64,000 bases of DNA, taken from positions 1 to 64,000 of the forward strand of contig VXAU01000944.1 in the NCBI GenBank assembly GCA_013399695.1, given 5' to 3'. A program made the position numbers and the translations under genes. The stretch's first letter is position 1. Every line of letters starts with the position of its first letter. The notes beneath the pieces are model-generated. The model did no database searches. It was not told the DNA's origin and worked only from the letters and a program-made list of their open reading frames with translations. Shown here in pieces: positions 11,926-26,205 of the stretch. The DNA is from Formicarius rufipectus (taxonomy: Eukaryota; Chordata; Aves; Passeriformes; Formicariidae).

Positions 11926-13745
11926 TGTTATTTTAGGACAATCAGAGCTTTCATTCGTTAAAATAAAGTATATTTTTAGCCAGAGCCAGTTTCAATGGAT
12001 GGGGGTGGGGTGTGTGAATGAAGGGGACGGCACAACTGATCCCCCACCACATGACTCTGAGCACACCTATCATATGCCTAAGCGATTATCTCCCCTCCTA
12101 GTCAGGATGGCTGTGAAAATATGACCAGTGGGGACCTCAGAAACTCAGTCAGAAGACAAAGAACACAAACTCTAAATATTATTACTTCTTTTTTAAAGAA
12201 GTTGCATCATTTTTAGGTTACTGTGAGACCTGTCTGGTTTTGGAACATTTGAGGTTAATATTGGTATGTTTACTACCTTTGCTGAAAAGTAATAAACCTG
12301 ATGCCATGCCACAGCTTTCCATGGAAAGTCTGCTCTCAAAGATGTGATTTGCCCAAGACTATTTTAGCCCTCCCCTACAAATAAAAAGAACCAGGAACAC
12401 TTGAAAAAGCAAGAACTGTGTTGTGGTCCATGATCAGAGGTGCTTGTTTCAGCTCTTTTATGAAATCTTGTTAAGACCAATAGGCCTTATAAATCCTAAC
12501 GAGATGCATATGTGGAACATATAAAAAGACATTACACATGTCTTGCAAAATATTTGCTATATAAAGAACCTAACCATGTGAGGTAATTTTTCAAAGCAGA
12601 GGTAAGTCCTAGAATACAGAAAAAAACCCACTAGTTGCAGATCATAATCCTAGCACGGCTTTTTGCTGTGCGTTCCTGTGAGTCAAAAGATGAAATGCAT
12701 GTTCCACCTACAAGTCATTTTCACATACATAAATGGGGAAGATTGAATATCAGCTGTCATTAATCTAGTGTCCTGACATGACAGAATCACCATTACTCCC
12801 AGTAAATGTGAGCTGATGCTTACATCTTAAAAACATTAGAAGCACAAATTTTTACAACCAGAAATTACAAGCAATTATTGCTAGAGTTGTAACAAGTTCT
12901 AAAACCTGACATATGAAACTAGGGAGCTGTCTTTCCAGCCCTAACTTACCACTAGGAAAACAGAAATGCAAAAATTAACCTCTTTCAAAGCCACTAACTT
13001 GTTTTTCTTCAAACCACTTTATTATCTCACTGAAATACAATCTTAAAAATCTTTGCAGTGAAAAGCTATGCCCTGAAAATGCAATTAATTTTATTTAACA
13101 TTTGAAGGTCTTATTCTGGTACTGTTCATTATTTAACAGGAAGGCCCACTAATACTGCTTTGCTTGCTAATTAAAAGATAGCATTTTATTTGATATGGGG
13201 CATAAATTATTTTGGGTGTGACTATTAGGGAAGGGTCTGACACTTCCATAGCTCTAAGAAACATTAATTTCCTTCCAGATCTGAGTTGCCTGTGGGTGTC
13301 CCTGCAGTGCAAACTGACAAAGGAGTGCTGTGACACAGAGATACCTGATGCGTGTGTGCCCTCTTGTCATGTATTTGTTCTAGCCCATCTGGAGAGCTGA
13401 AGGCTGGCAGCCTGGCTTTAACGTTCCCATGGCTGTGTCAGGATCCACAAGTTGTTTAAGGCCTTTGCGTTTTAAGAATGATTATATTTAAAGTTTAATT
13501 CATGTACAAAAATGGTGATAGCTCTGCCTTTTCCCAAGAGTGACAGCAGGCAGCTCTTCCACTCACATCCCCAGGAGTTAGTCTCTGTTTTAGCCTCATG
13601 AAACCCTGTTAGTTCAGACCTTTGACAGCAAATGGGAGAAGATGCAAGTTGTGCCAAATTAATAGTCATAGTAGCATCTTGCTAATTCCATCTGAAAACT
13701 AGTTCTTTAAATTACAATAGGTAAGTAGTTCACAGTTAAAAAATC

Positions 13746-13763
13746 TTTTTTTTTTTTTTTTTT
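13746..13763. repeat. Poly-T tract (18 bases)
   Basis: Uninterrupted T run. No retroposon body was recognised next to it on either side. Confidence 0.9.
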
Positions 13764-16700
13764 AACTTGCAATGTGAGTTGCTGCAAGGCGGCTTCTCAG
13801 CCCGATGAACTAGTTAGTCACCTGTGTTCTGTTTCCTTTATAAAATTATGACATTCATGTGTCCTAACTGAAGTAATTGAAAATAATGTTTCTAGGTGTG
13901 GACTGATCACTCTAGGCCTCTTTTATATCAGTAGAAGGTAGTGAGGTTCTTCTGATGTCTTGAGACCTTTTTCTGTGCATTGAGCTAGTCTGTGGAGATG
14001 CCACCCTTCAGACCTTCTTTTGACATATTTTCAGTGATCAGGGAAAACCACTATTTCTTGAAGTGTTTTAATTTCCTTTACTTACTATTGGCACCACAAA
14101 AAGTATAATGAATTTGTACGTCATCTAACAGAAATCATAGACATCTCACTCAGAAACCTCACATTTACACAGATTGAAGATATAATTTCTTCCTGCCTCT
14201 GTTCTCGACCTGTATCTCGTCAGTACTGTGCTTGAAATTGTGCCACTAATTGTCTTTCAGTTTTTTGACTTAGTTGAGAACTAAATAGGTATGAGAGAAA
14301 GAAAAGGAAAGCCTGAAGAAAGGGACGTAAAACAGAAACATCAAATCAACATAATCTAAAATTTTGATTTATTCATTATTCTGGGTCTGTAAACACACTC
14401 CTGACCTGAATGCCCTATCAAGTTGAGATTTGGAGAGTAAAACAACTGGTCATTGTGTGTCTCATCTGGGCATTTATATAGTTAAACTCTGACTTTGTCC
14501 CTCCTGGAGTAGCTGATAGTTACAAAAGACTCACAGCTAGCATACTGACCTAAGAATAGAAGATCCACATTTTGCTTCTGAATGGATTCAACATCGACTT
14601 CCTCACTTTATAGAAAGATTCTCCAACAGTCCTGTTGGAACATAATCCTCCTAATTTTTTACACTGGGCAACTTTTCTGCAAAAATGGAACTGGTATAGA
14701 CAAGAGAACATGTTCGGTCTTTATGGCAGTCTTACTGTCATCCAAGAAGCAAAGACGAGTACTGGGTACTGTGCTGTCTACTTCATATGTATTTTATGTT
14801 ATATAAAAATAGAAGATAATCCTGAAAGTAAAACCAGGCTAGGAATCTGAGCCCAGTTGTTCTAGCTGGTAGGTTAAAATTCACTTTTCAAGGTCATACA
14901 ATGAAAGTTCAGCTGTGGTGACAGCATCTTCTTTCTTTTCAGTCTTCACATGGAGAACTTTATTTCTTGGGTCTAGATTTGATTTTCCTAAATAATTTCA
15001 GAATTTTTTACTTCTTTCTAGTGTTAGCTGTAGCTTTATCCATGAAAACAGAGCAATTCTGGGCAAATTTGTGCAAGTTTTCATTTGCTTTATCTCTTCA
15101 TGTCTTGCGTTATGTGGCATTTTTTTTTTATTTCCCTTCTCTATTAACCACTGTGCAAGGAACATGTCTGAAGAATTAAACTGAGAGCTTTGGTCTTTTA
15201 AGAAATCTTTAAGTGACCTGCATGTACAGTTAGCTTTACCAGCTGGTTTCCTCTGTGCTCCACCTCTCTTGTTTCTTTATTGAAAAAATGGACTTCTGTT
15301 ACTGTACAAACAATCGAGCGTGTTCTGCATAGGTCTAGACAAATATACAGCTGAAGTGAATGGTCAAAGGGAAATGTAACACTGGCTTGTGTAAAAACAT
15401 GTGAAGGCAGGGCACTTAACTGAAGATTTCTTTCTGAATGATTATTCTGTGCAATGGTGTTATACCAATAAAGCTAAGAACTCAGCAAGGAAACCTGAGA
15501 TGTTTGTCCTAAAAACTTAAAAGGTAAAGGAGGTCTCTTTTTTAACCTGATAGTGCTCAAAGTCAAAGGAAGAAAAATAAAATAACCCATTATCATTTTG
15601 CACCAGGAAACTAATTCTATCCTTGGTTGCACATAGTTCCCATTGACCTCTGAGTCATTTCCATAGATCTGCTAAGAAAATGTTGCCCCAACTATATAAC
15701 TGGTAGGAAAAGAATTATTAATTTTCCCACATGATCAAACATTGCAATTTTATACTGAAGTTAAATCCAAGAGGTTAATGCCCTTTGTAAAGATTGCTTT
15801 TCAAGATGAAAATAAAATCCTGCCCAATATTGCTAGAAATAAGCACTGGTGTAAAATTCTTGCTGAATGCAGCAGTAGAGGCACATGCAGAGGCACATGG
15901 TTTATAAGTGAGATCCTGTCACTGGGTGCCATGGCCTCATCTTGAGAACCTGACATTTTTGGGCAAAAGGAAGCCTGAAAAAGAAATGAAACTGCAGTGT
16001 CATGTAAGATGAGGATCAAGCAGGAAATCTGATCTTCGGTTAGTTACAGTGTGATTACAAGGAGAACTTTTCATTCCAACAGGCCAAAAACCACAATTAT
16101 TGCAGCTAGAGAGAATGTTTATGGTCATGCTGACAGAATCACAATCTGTTTTCTCATCCTTAGACCCAGAAAATAAAAACCTCTGTTATTTGTCTCCCTC
16201 AAATGAGTCTTCTTCACTGAAGTTTCCACTGAAATTGCAGAAGCATTAACACTGCAGTTCATGCTCACTCGAAGGCAGTAAAATGTCATTGACATTCACA
16301 AAGATATAGAAGTACTTTTTGGTTTTCCTATGCATGTGTCACTGCAAAGACACATAGAGAGGTCACAAGCCTTCCTCTTGCCCAGAACAATTATGTTCTT
16401 GCATCCATTCAATAACTCCATTGCTCCCACACTACTGGCAGCAACAACATTCGAATAACTTTACTTCTATCAAAATTTATTAATGGACTTCCATCGTTGT
16501 GAGAAGACCATAGCATTAATACAGTAATTATCCCATGAAATTACCTGATTTCTAAGTCTGGTTTGGTTAGGATGATTATTTGACATCCCAAATGGAGGCA
16601 AAATAGTCATGATGTCACAGCATGAGTCTCACCAAAACCCAGAGCTGGTGCAGAGATAGTAGATCAAACGGATTTTGGAGGGAGTCCGCAGACTGACACA

Positions 16701-17456
16701 GATGTATTTATGCACATCACTACCAGAGCATGCAAGTGTTTGCACACATCAGAGTTAAACAGGAATCCTTCCTTTAGAAAAATATTTCCATCTACAGTAG
16801 TGACCTTGACCAAAGCCATGGGACCAGATAAGCATAAGGCTGTTCTTACCTACTTATCTCTTGAGTATGTTTTCTCTTCATTCTGACAAAAATGTTTTCC
16901 TTGACTTGGATTTCACAGTTGTGACCTCCAGTTTTTCTCTCTATTTCTTTTAAGGCAGAATAGACTGATTTAAAATTTAGAATTTAGTATCAAAGCAGAA
17001 GGTTTCTGTAAATATATTAAATTGATTCTGTGATGATTGCTGCCAAAATCAGTTGTAAACCAATACACCATTGTTATCATAGTTTTACGAACTTAAGTAG
17101 TCACGGAGTTTTCAGCAGGCATTTCAGCAGGCATCTACCTTTTAGAGACAGATTTGAAGAGGTTTTCTTTTTTTAGTAGCAAATGTGGTCATTCAAGAAT
17201 TTGTTTTCACTGACTTAAAATAAAATTCAAGATTTTACACACAAAAAAACTTTAAAATATTTTTATTTCAGTATTCAGTTTTTATTTTCAGCAATTGAGT
17301 GTGGTTTTCTCTTTATGTGCAATATTTCTGCATCCTCTATCTAATAAATCCCTCAACAAAACATTGTTCCAAGTGAAAATTCAAAATATTGATTTCAGAA
17401 AGTGGGAGCACAATATTTCAACATCAGTACACTTTGTCCTTAAAAGAGGATTTTTG

Positions 17457-17479
17457 TAAAAAATAAATAAATAAAAAAT
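17457..17479. repeat. (AAAT)n short microsatellite
   Basis: Three to four AAAT units flanked by A runs. Confidence 0.8.
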
Positions 17480-18610
17480 CAGCACTTTCTTTCCCTAAGT
17501 GATTTTGTTGGATTTTTTAATTTTCTATGAAAAGACAATTTGTCATGGAATTTCAATTGCCTATCCAAGGCTGTGTTCAATTTTCATTACAATTAAGAGA
17601 TGAGACTATGTTGGATGTTCTGTTCCTTACAGATACTTGAATTCACGTGCCTAAAAGAAACAAAAGACCACAGACTTCTTTTAACTGAATTTTCCTCTAG
17701 CTCTTCCACAAGACCTTGCTGGGGCATTTGTATGCTGTTGACTTTTCTCTTCTTTCCTCAAATGGAGAAGTAAAAACAAACAAATAAACAGACAAATTTA
17801 CTTAGAGACCAGTAGGTTCAGCAAGGCGCCTTTTAAAAACACAATAAATTATAGGCTATATTTCAAGGTCTTAGGTAAAAAAAGTTATTAAAATTTTATC
17901 TTAATTGTCACTAATTCTATGAAATCAACTACATTGCTAGGTTAAAACGACACACTGTAATTTGTAGACAAAACTAAGCTAGATTTGTATTTAATTCACA
18001 CAATTTTAAGAGCAATTTTTATGCATAAATGGACAGTTCTTTCTAATTCTGTTTGACTCTTTTTTTTTAATCAGTTTCCAAGCAACGCAATATGTAAGGT
18101 TTGCTTGCAGTATGTAAAACCTACAGTTAGGAAAAAAAGTCATAGTCTATGTTAACACATATCAAACAAAATGGTATCAATTAAAATAACTGATGATTGG
18201 GTGGGTTAATCCTGATGAGAATGCTCCTAAATACTGTTATCTGGGCTCTGTTCTGTCCATATGTTAATAATTAGATATTTTAATGAACATGGCTGAAAAG
18301 CCATGATGTCACTTCAAATTAGAGAAAATAATGGTGGAGTAAGTTGTCAGTACTGGCCCTTTTCAAGGATTCTCACCTATTTGTATAGGTCTGACAGAAC
18401 AGCTGGACAAAAGAAGGTTTTTTTCAAGTATATTTCTACCTAAATATTCCCCAATTCCAATATTATAGAATTTTCAGAATACACATTGACTTTACAGTGC
18501 TATAAATGTAGTTTAACTCCAGAAAATGTGCAGGAAAATTATTCACTATCTGCCAGCAGTTCATCACATACTTCTGAATGAAAAATGGCTGATTTACAGA
18601 ATAAAGGGAG

Positions 18611-18641
18611 GAAAAAAAAAAAAAAAGTTTTTAAAAAAAAA
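18611..18641. repeat. A-rich low-complexity tract
   Basis: A run of 15 bases, a GTTTTT interruption, and a second A run of about nine bases. Confidence 0.85.
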
Positions 18642-21214
18642 TGCTAGCTTAGCTCTGGTCATTCCTGGTTGCTCAACTGAGTTGTTACATCTTTCTCCCA
18701 AAGAGACCTTCTTGTATGCTGCTTTCTTGCTAAGGCTTTATTTTGCTCCTGAAGTTTTCTTTTTTATTTCCTTATCAGCCTCCATCATTTCAGTCATTCA
18801 GGTTTAATCTCTGCTTTGCTGTTTCCATTTTTTTCCTGAACAGTGCACAGTAAGATCTTAATGTCGCTTGATAAGTAGTGTCATGTTCCAAAGACCCCTT
18901 CAGACCTCCATTATCACCCACTGTTCAGTCAAAGGATGTTTCCATTTTAAACTCTGTCTTCTCTAACTGCAAGCTGCAAATGAAGCTGAAATAATCTGAA
19001 ACACAAACACCCTCTGGCACATTCAAACCCCTATGCACATGTTTAGGGGGTCCTATAGGCACAATGGTGTGTCATCTCCCTTCCTTTAACTACTTGCAAA
19101 CACTGTGTCTGACATGAACTTGCAGTAGAAAACACCTGAGAAATGTATCTTTAACTTATTGTTTCAAAGGCATCACTTTGGTGATTACACGTCTAATATG
19201 GGGGTTATCATTATGCATAAGTAAAACTGGTGCAGTGAATGACAGAAACAGGCACTTTATTGGGGAATTGTGTGCTCTGCATTAATGGTGCATATAATTC
19301 TGAACCAGTCTGGTTCTTTGAACAATTTGTTCCAGCTAAGAACAGATTGAGCTGTTCTTTGAATCATTTTTGAGCAGGCAGTACAGTGTGAGTTTATGAT
19401 GATTTTTCTTTGTGCTGTAGCTCAGTTCATTTGAGGTAAATCTTGCCGAAGTGCAGAGGGTTTATAAAGGTGCCGAGCGCTGCCTGTGATCCCGTGGTCT
19501 TGATACAAAGACAGTTGTGTGGACTGTTTGTCTAGCATTTAAACACTGACGTATAGTTTTCTGGCAACTAAATAATTTGTTTGTAGGTGTGTATCCCAGT
19601 ATGTTTGACATTTAAATGTTAATCTTGCTTTGTATATAGACTTGTCTGGATGAGTATCACAGTAAAAAGTATACAAGAAACGGGAAGTGAAGCCAGTGAT
19701 TGGAGGTTTCCCCTTTCTTGCTGAATGGATGTGAGATTTCAAACTGCCTTTGCCAGTTTTGGTGAAGAGGGAGTGGATGCATTTGTGAGACATAGAACAT
19801 AGCTGCTTTATTTACTGTTGGTAATCATTGAAATCTGGAAATAGTAACTCTTATACCAAGGGATATGCTTGGGTCCAAGGTAGTACAGGAAAGGGATATG
19901 GATACAAAAATTACTTAATGCTTCTGTACACAAAGGCATGGTTGCTTCTATGAATTATCTTCAGATTCCTGCAGTCTGATATTGTAATGGATTGATCTAT
20001 AAAGAACAATTAAAAATTTCAAGACCTGATGCAAATTCAGAGCTGCATAACTGTGAGATTTTATCTTTTACCAGTTTAAAGCACTCATCCACAATTTTTT
20101 ATTCCTTTTCTTTTTTTTTTCTTTNGGCTTGAATATGGGCACTACAAAGGTCTCCTTTAAGCTACTGAGAACCAAAAGTAGAAGGCATAATTGCAGTTTA
20201 ATGAAACCAATTTTAAATATTCCTTTCATCTCTGCTGGGATGTTTATTGTCACTGTTCAAGTTTTCTCTTTTAGACAAATTCAAGCCATTTGCTAACCTG
20301 TTCATGCTAAATGTCACCCTGTAAAATAAGTAGATTTGACAAATCTGCCTCCAGTCTACTACTCCAGAATGCTAAAATTATCACAGACACATTCCTGCTT
20401 TTTGAAATGAAAAACGTGACTGTCATTTGTCATTTCTGCCAAAAAAATACCATTATGTTTCTTGTAGGAACCCTGAAGAAGCTCTGAATTTTAGTTTATA
20501 CCTTAAACAAAACCAAACCCCACTGTGGAATATGTATTCATAGAGTTTCTGTGAACTTGGTTCATGTAGCAATCACAGCAGAGTTTCTAAATCTGTTTAA
20601 AAGGCTGGTGTGACATCCCAATAGCAATCACTTGTCTACTGTGCAGCTTTTCCAGAAAAAGGTTGAACTTTCAAACAAACCCCACTCACCTGCTGACAGA
20701 CCTGGTGCTCCATAAACACTGAGATGTTTACTTAGAAACCTAATTGTGTGATTAAAAATTAGTACTACCTTTTATTAAATTCAGCAAGGATGCCAATATT
20801 TGCAGAGTATTTAGGCACCAAGTAGTAACCTAAAGCCATTTGTGATACACAAATAAGTATGCTCAAGTTCTCTAGGAATCCAATCTGGTACACATGCTCT
20901 GAGAGCAACTATTAAGCCCCAATAACCTGGGGCTCACCAACATTCAAAGAAGACAACAATGGCTACTTCTGCCCAAAACATCACCATGGGATGAAAAGAA
21001 CATATATATTCTGCATTTTAGCCTGATGTTGGATTACTCATCTAGAAACGGAGGTAGAAGCCTCATCTGCCTGTACCTAGGGAGGTTCAAGTCTATTTCA
21101 CAGTTTACAAGAAGTCAAACTAGGACAGAAGGCATAGCATGCATAGTCTAGAGGAGTTTACCCCTCCCTACACTTTTGAACCATACCAAGAAACCCAGAG
21201 GTCTGGGTTCAGTT

Positions 21215-21249
21215 TCAGAGAGAGAGAAAGAGAGAATGAGAGAGAGAGC
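21215..21249. repeat. (GA)n imperfect microsatellite
   Basis: AG dinucleotide units with AAAG and AATG interruptions. Confidence 0.9.
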
Positions 21250-24200
21250 AACCATTTCAGTTTAGAGAGGCCGGAAGTGGCTAATTTTTTTTTTTTTTCT
21301 GGACCAGAGTAATAGATCTGTTTAATTTGCACTGGTTAATGTCCCTGGAACTGATTTTGTGAGGCATGTGATTAATACTAGCTAAAAATACTAATTCTTA
21401 AAAACCAAACAAAACAATGCAGAAATAAAGCAAGAGCTGTCCAGAGTGTAGCATTGGTTTATGAGTGAATAACACAGTGATTATTTCTGCACAATATGTA
21501 ACTATAATGAGGCAATCATGTGGCCTCCAGCACTACAGAAGTTAAGCATGTCATGATTTTTAATACATTTAGGTTCACAAAATTCCTAGAAAGTAGGAAA
21601 ATGGAAAATTTCTAATTCCCAGTTGTAAAATGTTTACCCAGTTATTACCCAGCTATTATTCAATACCCCAAACACATATGCAAGCACCTAGTCCATAAAA
21701 ATATTAGTCACATGTACAAAATTGCAATGAAGCTTTAACAGGCCCTTTTTTCACTTTCTTGTTTCCAGCCTGTTCTCCAGTCTCTGCCCTGGACACTGTA
21801 TTAGCCATATGACGGATGCTATGATAGCCCAGCTTTATTTCCAGGTTTACCACTGAGCTGGCAGCCAATCTGGGTGCACCCCTGTACCCCTGTTTGAAAT
21901 GAGCTGCAGCCTGTAGCTCCTCCAGATAAATCCTGTCAATTTAAGCATGAAAAATCGTAAGGAACAAACTCTGTCTTCTGAAGTTCTGATGCAAAAGGTA
22001 GCAATATTGCACGACCCTAGAGATGGCTGGATGGCTGCTTTGTACTGTAACAGGGCTGAAAGAAATAGCTTTGCTTTTGGGAGTTTTATGTCTCTGAGGT
22101 AGAATATGAAGTACCTGATGAGGAAGTTATGGTTCAAAGGAAGGTTACAAAAATAACAGCAGCCATCCTAAACTTATCAAGAAGATTTACAAGAAGTCTG
22201 CTACAATGTGTGGGTTTCGACCTCCAGGAACACTAAATTTTATTCATCTTGTGCTAGGGAGCAAAAGACACACGGTGCACTAAATCAGCTTCATTTTTGT
22301 GTTTGTGCTTATGGGATTTGGAGCAGAGGTTTAGATTAGAAGGAAATAGTTGTCAAGTGTAAAGTATAATTAAGACACTTTTGGTGCCAGAACCAAGATT
22401 TTATTTTTACTGTGGACCAGTGATTTTAGGGTTTTTTTCAACTCCTGATATAGAGAGGGTGAGGAAGGTGATGTTTTCTTCTCTTTTATCTGAACAGTCA
22501 AAAATGCACCAATATGACATTTGTGTTACATAAGAAGATATTTTTATGATGCTCACAGTGTACCATAGATATAGGACATAAGCTCATACTTTGATAATCT
22601 TTGATATATTGAAAGTATTCATTAGTACTCCCTGTCGATTTAACTAGTCTCCCCATGTGTTACACTTCAGGCACTGCACAAAGAGCAAAACCCTCTAACC
22701 GTTTAGGTTCCCTTGCAAAATTTTAACCACTGCAGTTTCAGAAGAGTTTTATAAAAGGTCTTCCATCTTGTAGTCTCTATATAAAACCAGCAAAAAAAAG
22801 TGGGTGGAACAGCAGAGACAGTGATGATTAATCTGTGAATAAGGATGCATGGAACAGTTTTCTGCAGTGCAGTGACCTATACAGACTTGCAGCCAAGTAG
22901 CAGGTCTTGAATTTAAGAGTCACTGATATAAACAATAGGCAACAGCAGTTACATTGCATGACTGAGCTCACAAAAATCCCCCAGCTTTTGCATCAATACT
23001 GAGCATTGAAATAGCAAAGCAAAAACCTTAGATCTCACATGTTTACCTGTCTCAGATGACTACCTTAGACAGACAGGTCCTCTGAAGCTGTGTCAGACTG
23101 TCAGATGCCTCAGAGTAACCATGGGTGGCCTTGTAAAGCCCTGGTGGATGTAGAGGAATGTGATTTTTTTTTCCTGTACCTTCTTAGTAATTAGCAGACA
23201 TAATTACTCAACAGCACTTGCAAACGTCCTGAAGTCCCTGAGAGCTGGATTACTGTCATCTCACATGCTCAGTAGACTTATCAATTATAAGAAGGACTGT
23301 AGATGACTAAACATGTAAGGTTAAGGTGGCATGAATCCAGTGCAGGATCTGTTTTCGACATTCCCCCAAATATTGGGTAATCTTTTCAATCTCTGGCCCT
23401 AGCTTGCCTTTCAAGAGGGTTCCTCTTTCTTTTACCATAAGTAGAAAATACCAAAGAACATCCTTAGACTTTCTCTCTACTGTGAAACAAACAGTCTCTT
23501 TATTTCAATTCACTTCAATACAGAGAAGTGTAATACAAGCACTCAATGTAACAGCAAGAGAATCTCTGCTGATTTGAAAAATAGCTGGGATTTGGTAAGC
23601 TCAGCTCCAGCCCTTATTTGATCACAGCCTTCCAGTGACCTTGTCAGCATATTGCACGTGACATATCTGTGCTGAGGAAGAGACCAAAACATTGGAATGA
23701 TGAAATACTATGAAAATGGATCCTGCTAAAGTAGGTGTTAGAAGTCTGTTCTGAATGTACTGAACCCAAAAGGTTGCAACTGGTATTTATTTATATATTT
23801 TTCTATTTAATTCTTGTAATGATGTAATTGAGTTTGCATTATTTGGTGGGACAGAAGGAATGTGGGCGACTGTGGGAGGAAATTTATTTCCTGTAGGAAC
23901 AGCTGTAGGTGAGGAAAAAACTGTGTAAGGCAAGGAGGCATGACATAAAAGAGGAAATTTATGGTAGAATCACATCTCTATTTATATCAACATATACACA
24001 GAGAAATATTAAAAATGTGTCTCTCTTAAACCTAAAGAAAAAAATCAACTTTATCCTATGTTACCAGAAAAAAATATATATTGCCTGCTATGTACATTTA
24101 CTTCATTATACAGTGAGGTCGTTACTGTATGAGCACTTGCTCCAGCTCTACTAAATCGCTAGTTTTGCCATTGTCACTAAGAGAATAGGCTTCAAAAGCT

Positions 24201-25701
24201 TGGAGTTAATAAAGAAGAAGCATTTTGACATCAAAATACTTTGAAAGTTATTTGGGGGCTTACAAAAAACCAACCACTATAAGATTCATATTTAAGCTAT
24301 CTGATTTCCCTTGATTTAATTAAGAAGTTGCAAGTAACCTTTTAACTTTCGGAAAAAAATAACCTCAGGTGAAAAGCACATAATCTGTTAAAACATGTTT
24401 CAAAGTTTTAGAGGGACTAACTTCTCAGGAGAACTTGAGTGCCTCAGTAGCACCTGCACAGCATTTATGCTCAACAGCATCTTCTCAGTTCCCAGAAAGA
24501 AAATCAGCAAACTGGTATCTACCCCACACAGTGCCCCAAAGCAATATAACTGTGTTATTCTGGGGTCTCACTGAGGTTAACCAGCTTTCTCTTTACAGGA
24601 GTTCAAGCTTTAAGAGAGAAGCTGGAGATAAATCAACCCAACCATCTTTTACAACTTGTTCTTTTTCTGTAGGTACAATGGCAACATGAACAACCACATG
24701 CTTAAAGTTCAAAGACAAGGTAAAATAAAATAATCCATCTAATTACATCTTTATATGTTCAAATACACCTGCACTGAAAGCATGTATTTACTGGCCTGAT
24801 ATATGAACCCATGTGATGTGGTACAACCACGTATCAGGCAACTCCAGGAACCACATTTGGGTTCAGATTTTTTTCCGCCTCTGGCCAAATCAACTAAAAG
24901 CAGATATCTAGTCTAACTGAAAAATTCAGAGCTTCTGAACTGGCTTCACAGGCTACCTATGGAAAGGGAGAAGCATCTAAAGACCAAGAGCATTCCACCA
25001 TACTGAACTTCGACATTAAAAAGAAAAAGAGACAAGAAGAAAGGAAAGTGATGATTGTGTAGAGGTTCTCTGAGTCAATTAATGAGTTGAATTTGAATAA
25101 GTTGTCTCTTGTTTAGAAGGGTCATAGTATAAAAAGAGAATGTTGCTCAAATCCTTGGTGTTAAAATAGGAAGCCTAGGGGAAAAAAACAGTCTAAAAAT
25201 AAATATGTAAGCACACTGAGGTTGTATAGTTTAAAGAAAACAAGACTGAGAGAAATATAGCCAAAAAAGCAAGAACTATCAGCTCTCCACACTTATTAGA
25301 GACAAAAAACATGTAATGTATGGATCCTGTAACAAGGGAACTAAAGATGGGCACTGGGAAACTGTTTTGCAAAAGTCTGAACGTTGAAGGAAGGGCCTGC
25401 CTCGGGACTCCACCCAGTTCCCCCAGACCAGCAACAAAGATTTTTGCACTCAGGAGTGTTTGTCAGGGTTAGTAAAGTTTTAACTGACACTGTCCTGAGG
25501 TCTCTGCCATTCCTGTGCTTTATAATTTTTTTTTCTTGCAGTTTAAGATGAGTAACATTTCCTTAACTTTTTTTCCGCTTTTAATTTTCCTTCTAATATT
25601 TTTGTGAAATCAGTGTATTGCTAGGGTAATCCAGGCCAATCAATGAAAGGTTGGATTAAGAGTGTCTCTTTTTTAGTTATATGTTGATTTACAAATCTTT
25701 C

Positions 25702-25718
25702 TTTTTTTTTTTTTTTTT
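25702..25718. repeat. Poly-T tract (17 bases)
   Basis: T run about 70-80 bases left of the inverted CR1 pair. On the minus strand it would be an A tail, but no element ending in it was recognised. Confidence 0.85.
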
Positions 25719-25789
25719 AAGGAGGATGTAGTTGTTTTGAAGATCAGAGAAATTTCCATGAGACAAGATTTTTTTGAAATCAGGGCATT

Positions 25790-26126
25790 TCTGATGCAGA
25801 AACAACCATGTAACCCATCAACCCTTGTAATTAGTCTTTTAACTCCACTAGTGATGGAGCATCCACAACTTCTCCGAACAACCTGTTCCACTGCCTCACC
25901 ACCCTCACAGTAAAGAATTTCTACCTAATATCCAATCTAAACCTGCCTTTTTTAAGTTTGAAGTCATTTTCCCCTAGTCCTATCATTCCATGGTCTTGTA
26001 AAAGTCTCTCTCCAGCTCTCTTGTAACCCCTTTAGGTACTGTAAGGTGCTACAAGGTCTCCTCAGAGACCTTTTCTTCTCCAGGCTGAACAATCCCAGCT
26101 CAGCCTGTCTACATAGGAAAGGTTAT
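25790..26126 (-). mobile_element. CR1 LINE segment (inverted part of a probable 5'-inverted insertion)
   Basis: Clear minus-strand CR1. On + the order is GATGGAGCATCCACAACTTC, ACCTGTTCCACTGCCTCACC, CACAGTAAAGAATTTCTACC, TCCAATCTAAACCTGCC, CCCCTAGTCCTATCA, CTTCTCCAGGCTGAACAATC and CAGCCTGTCTACATAGGA. The piece lacks the CR1 3' terminus on its left, where CR1 similarity fades near 25790. It abuts a plus-strand CR1 3' terminus starting near 26130. No coding frame survives. Confidence 0.88.
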
Positions 26127-26205
26127 CTAAGCAGCCTGGTCAGGGGGCTTGGAACTGAATGATCTTTAAGGTGCTTTCCAACCCAAAGCATACTGTGATT
26201 CTGAT
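26127..26205 (+). mobile_element. CR1 LINE 3' terminus
   Basis: The stretch GCAGCCTGGTCAGGGGGCTT, GGAACTGAATGATCTTTAAG, GTGCTTTCCAACCCAAAGC and a decayed ATTCTATGA-like end (TGTGATTCTGATG) is a standard CR1 3' end on +. It starts where the minus-strand CR1 piece stops and supplies the part that piece lacks, so both are probably one insertion event. Confidence 0.88.

Larger units (their letters stand above)
11926..25697. other. Long gene-free AT-rich stretch
   Basis: About 13.8 kb without a recognised gene. Minor items are a T18 run at 13746-13763, a TTTCAGCAGGCA block repeated in tandem near 17110-17136, an AAAT tract at 17457-17479, A runs at 18611-18641, a GA-rich tract at 21215-21249, one ambiguous base at 20125 and a TATA-like site in a small CpG cluster near 19441-19500. 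Frames longer than 60 codons show no recognisable domain. Confidence 0.45.
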
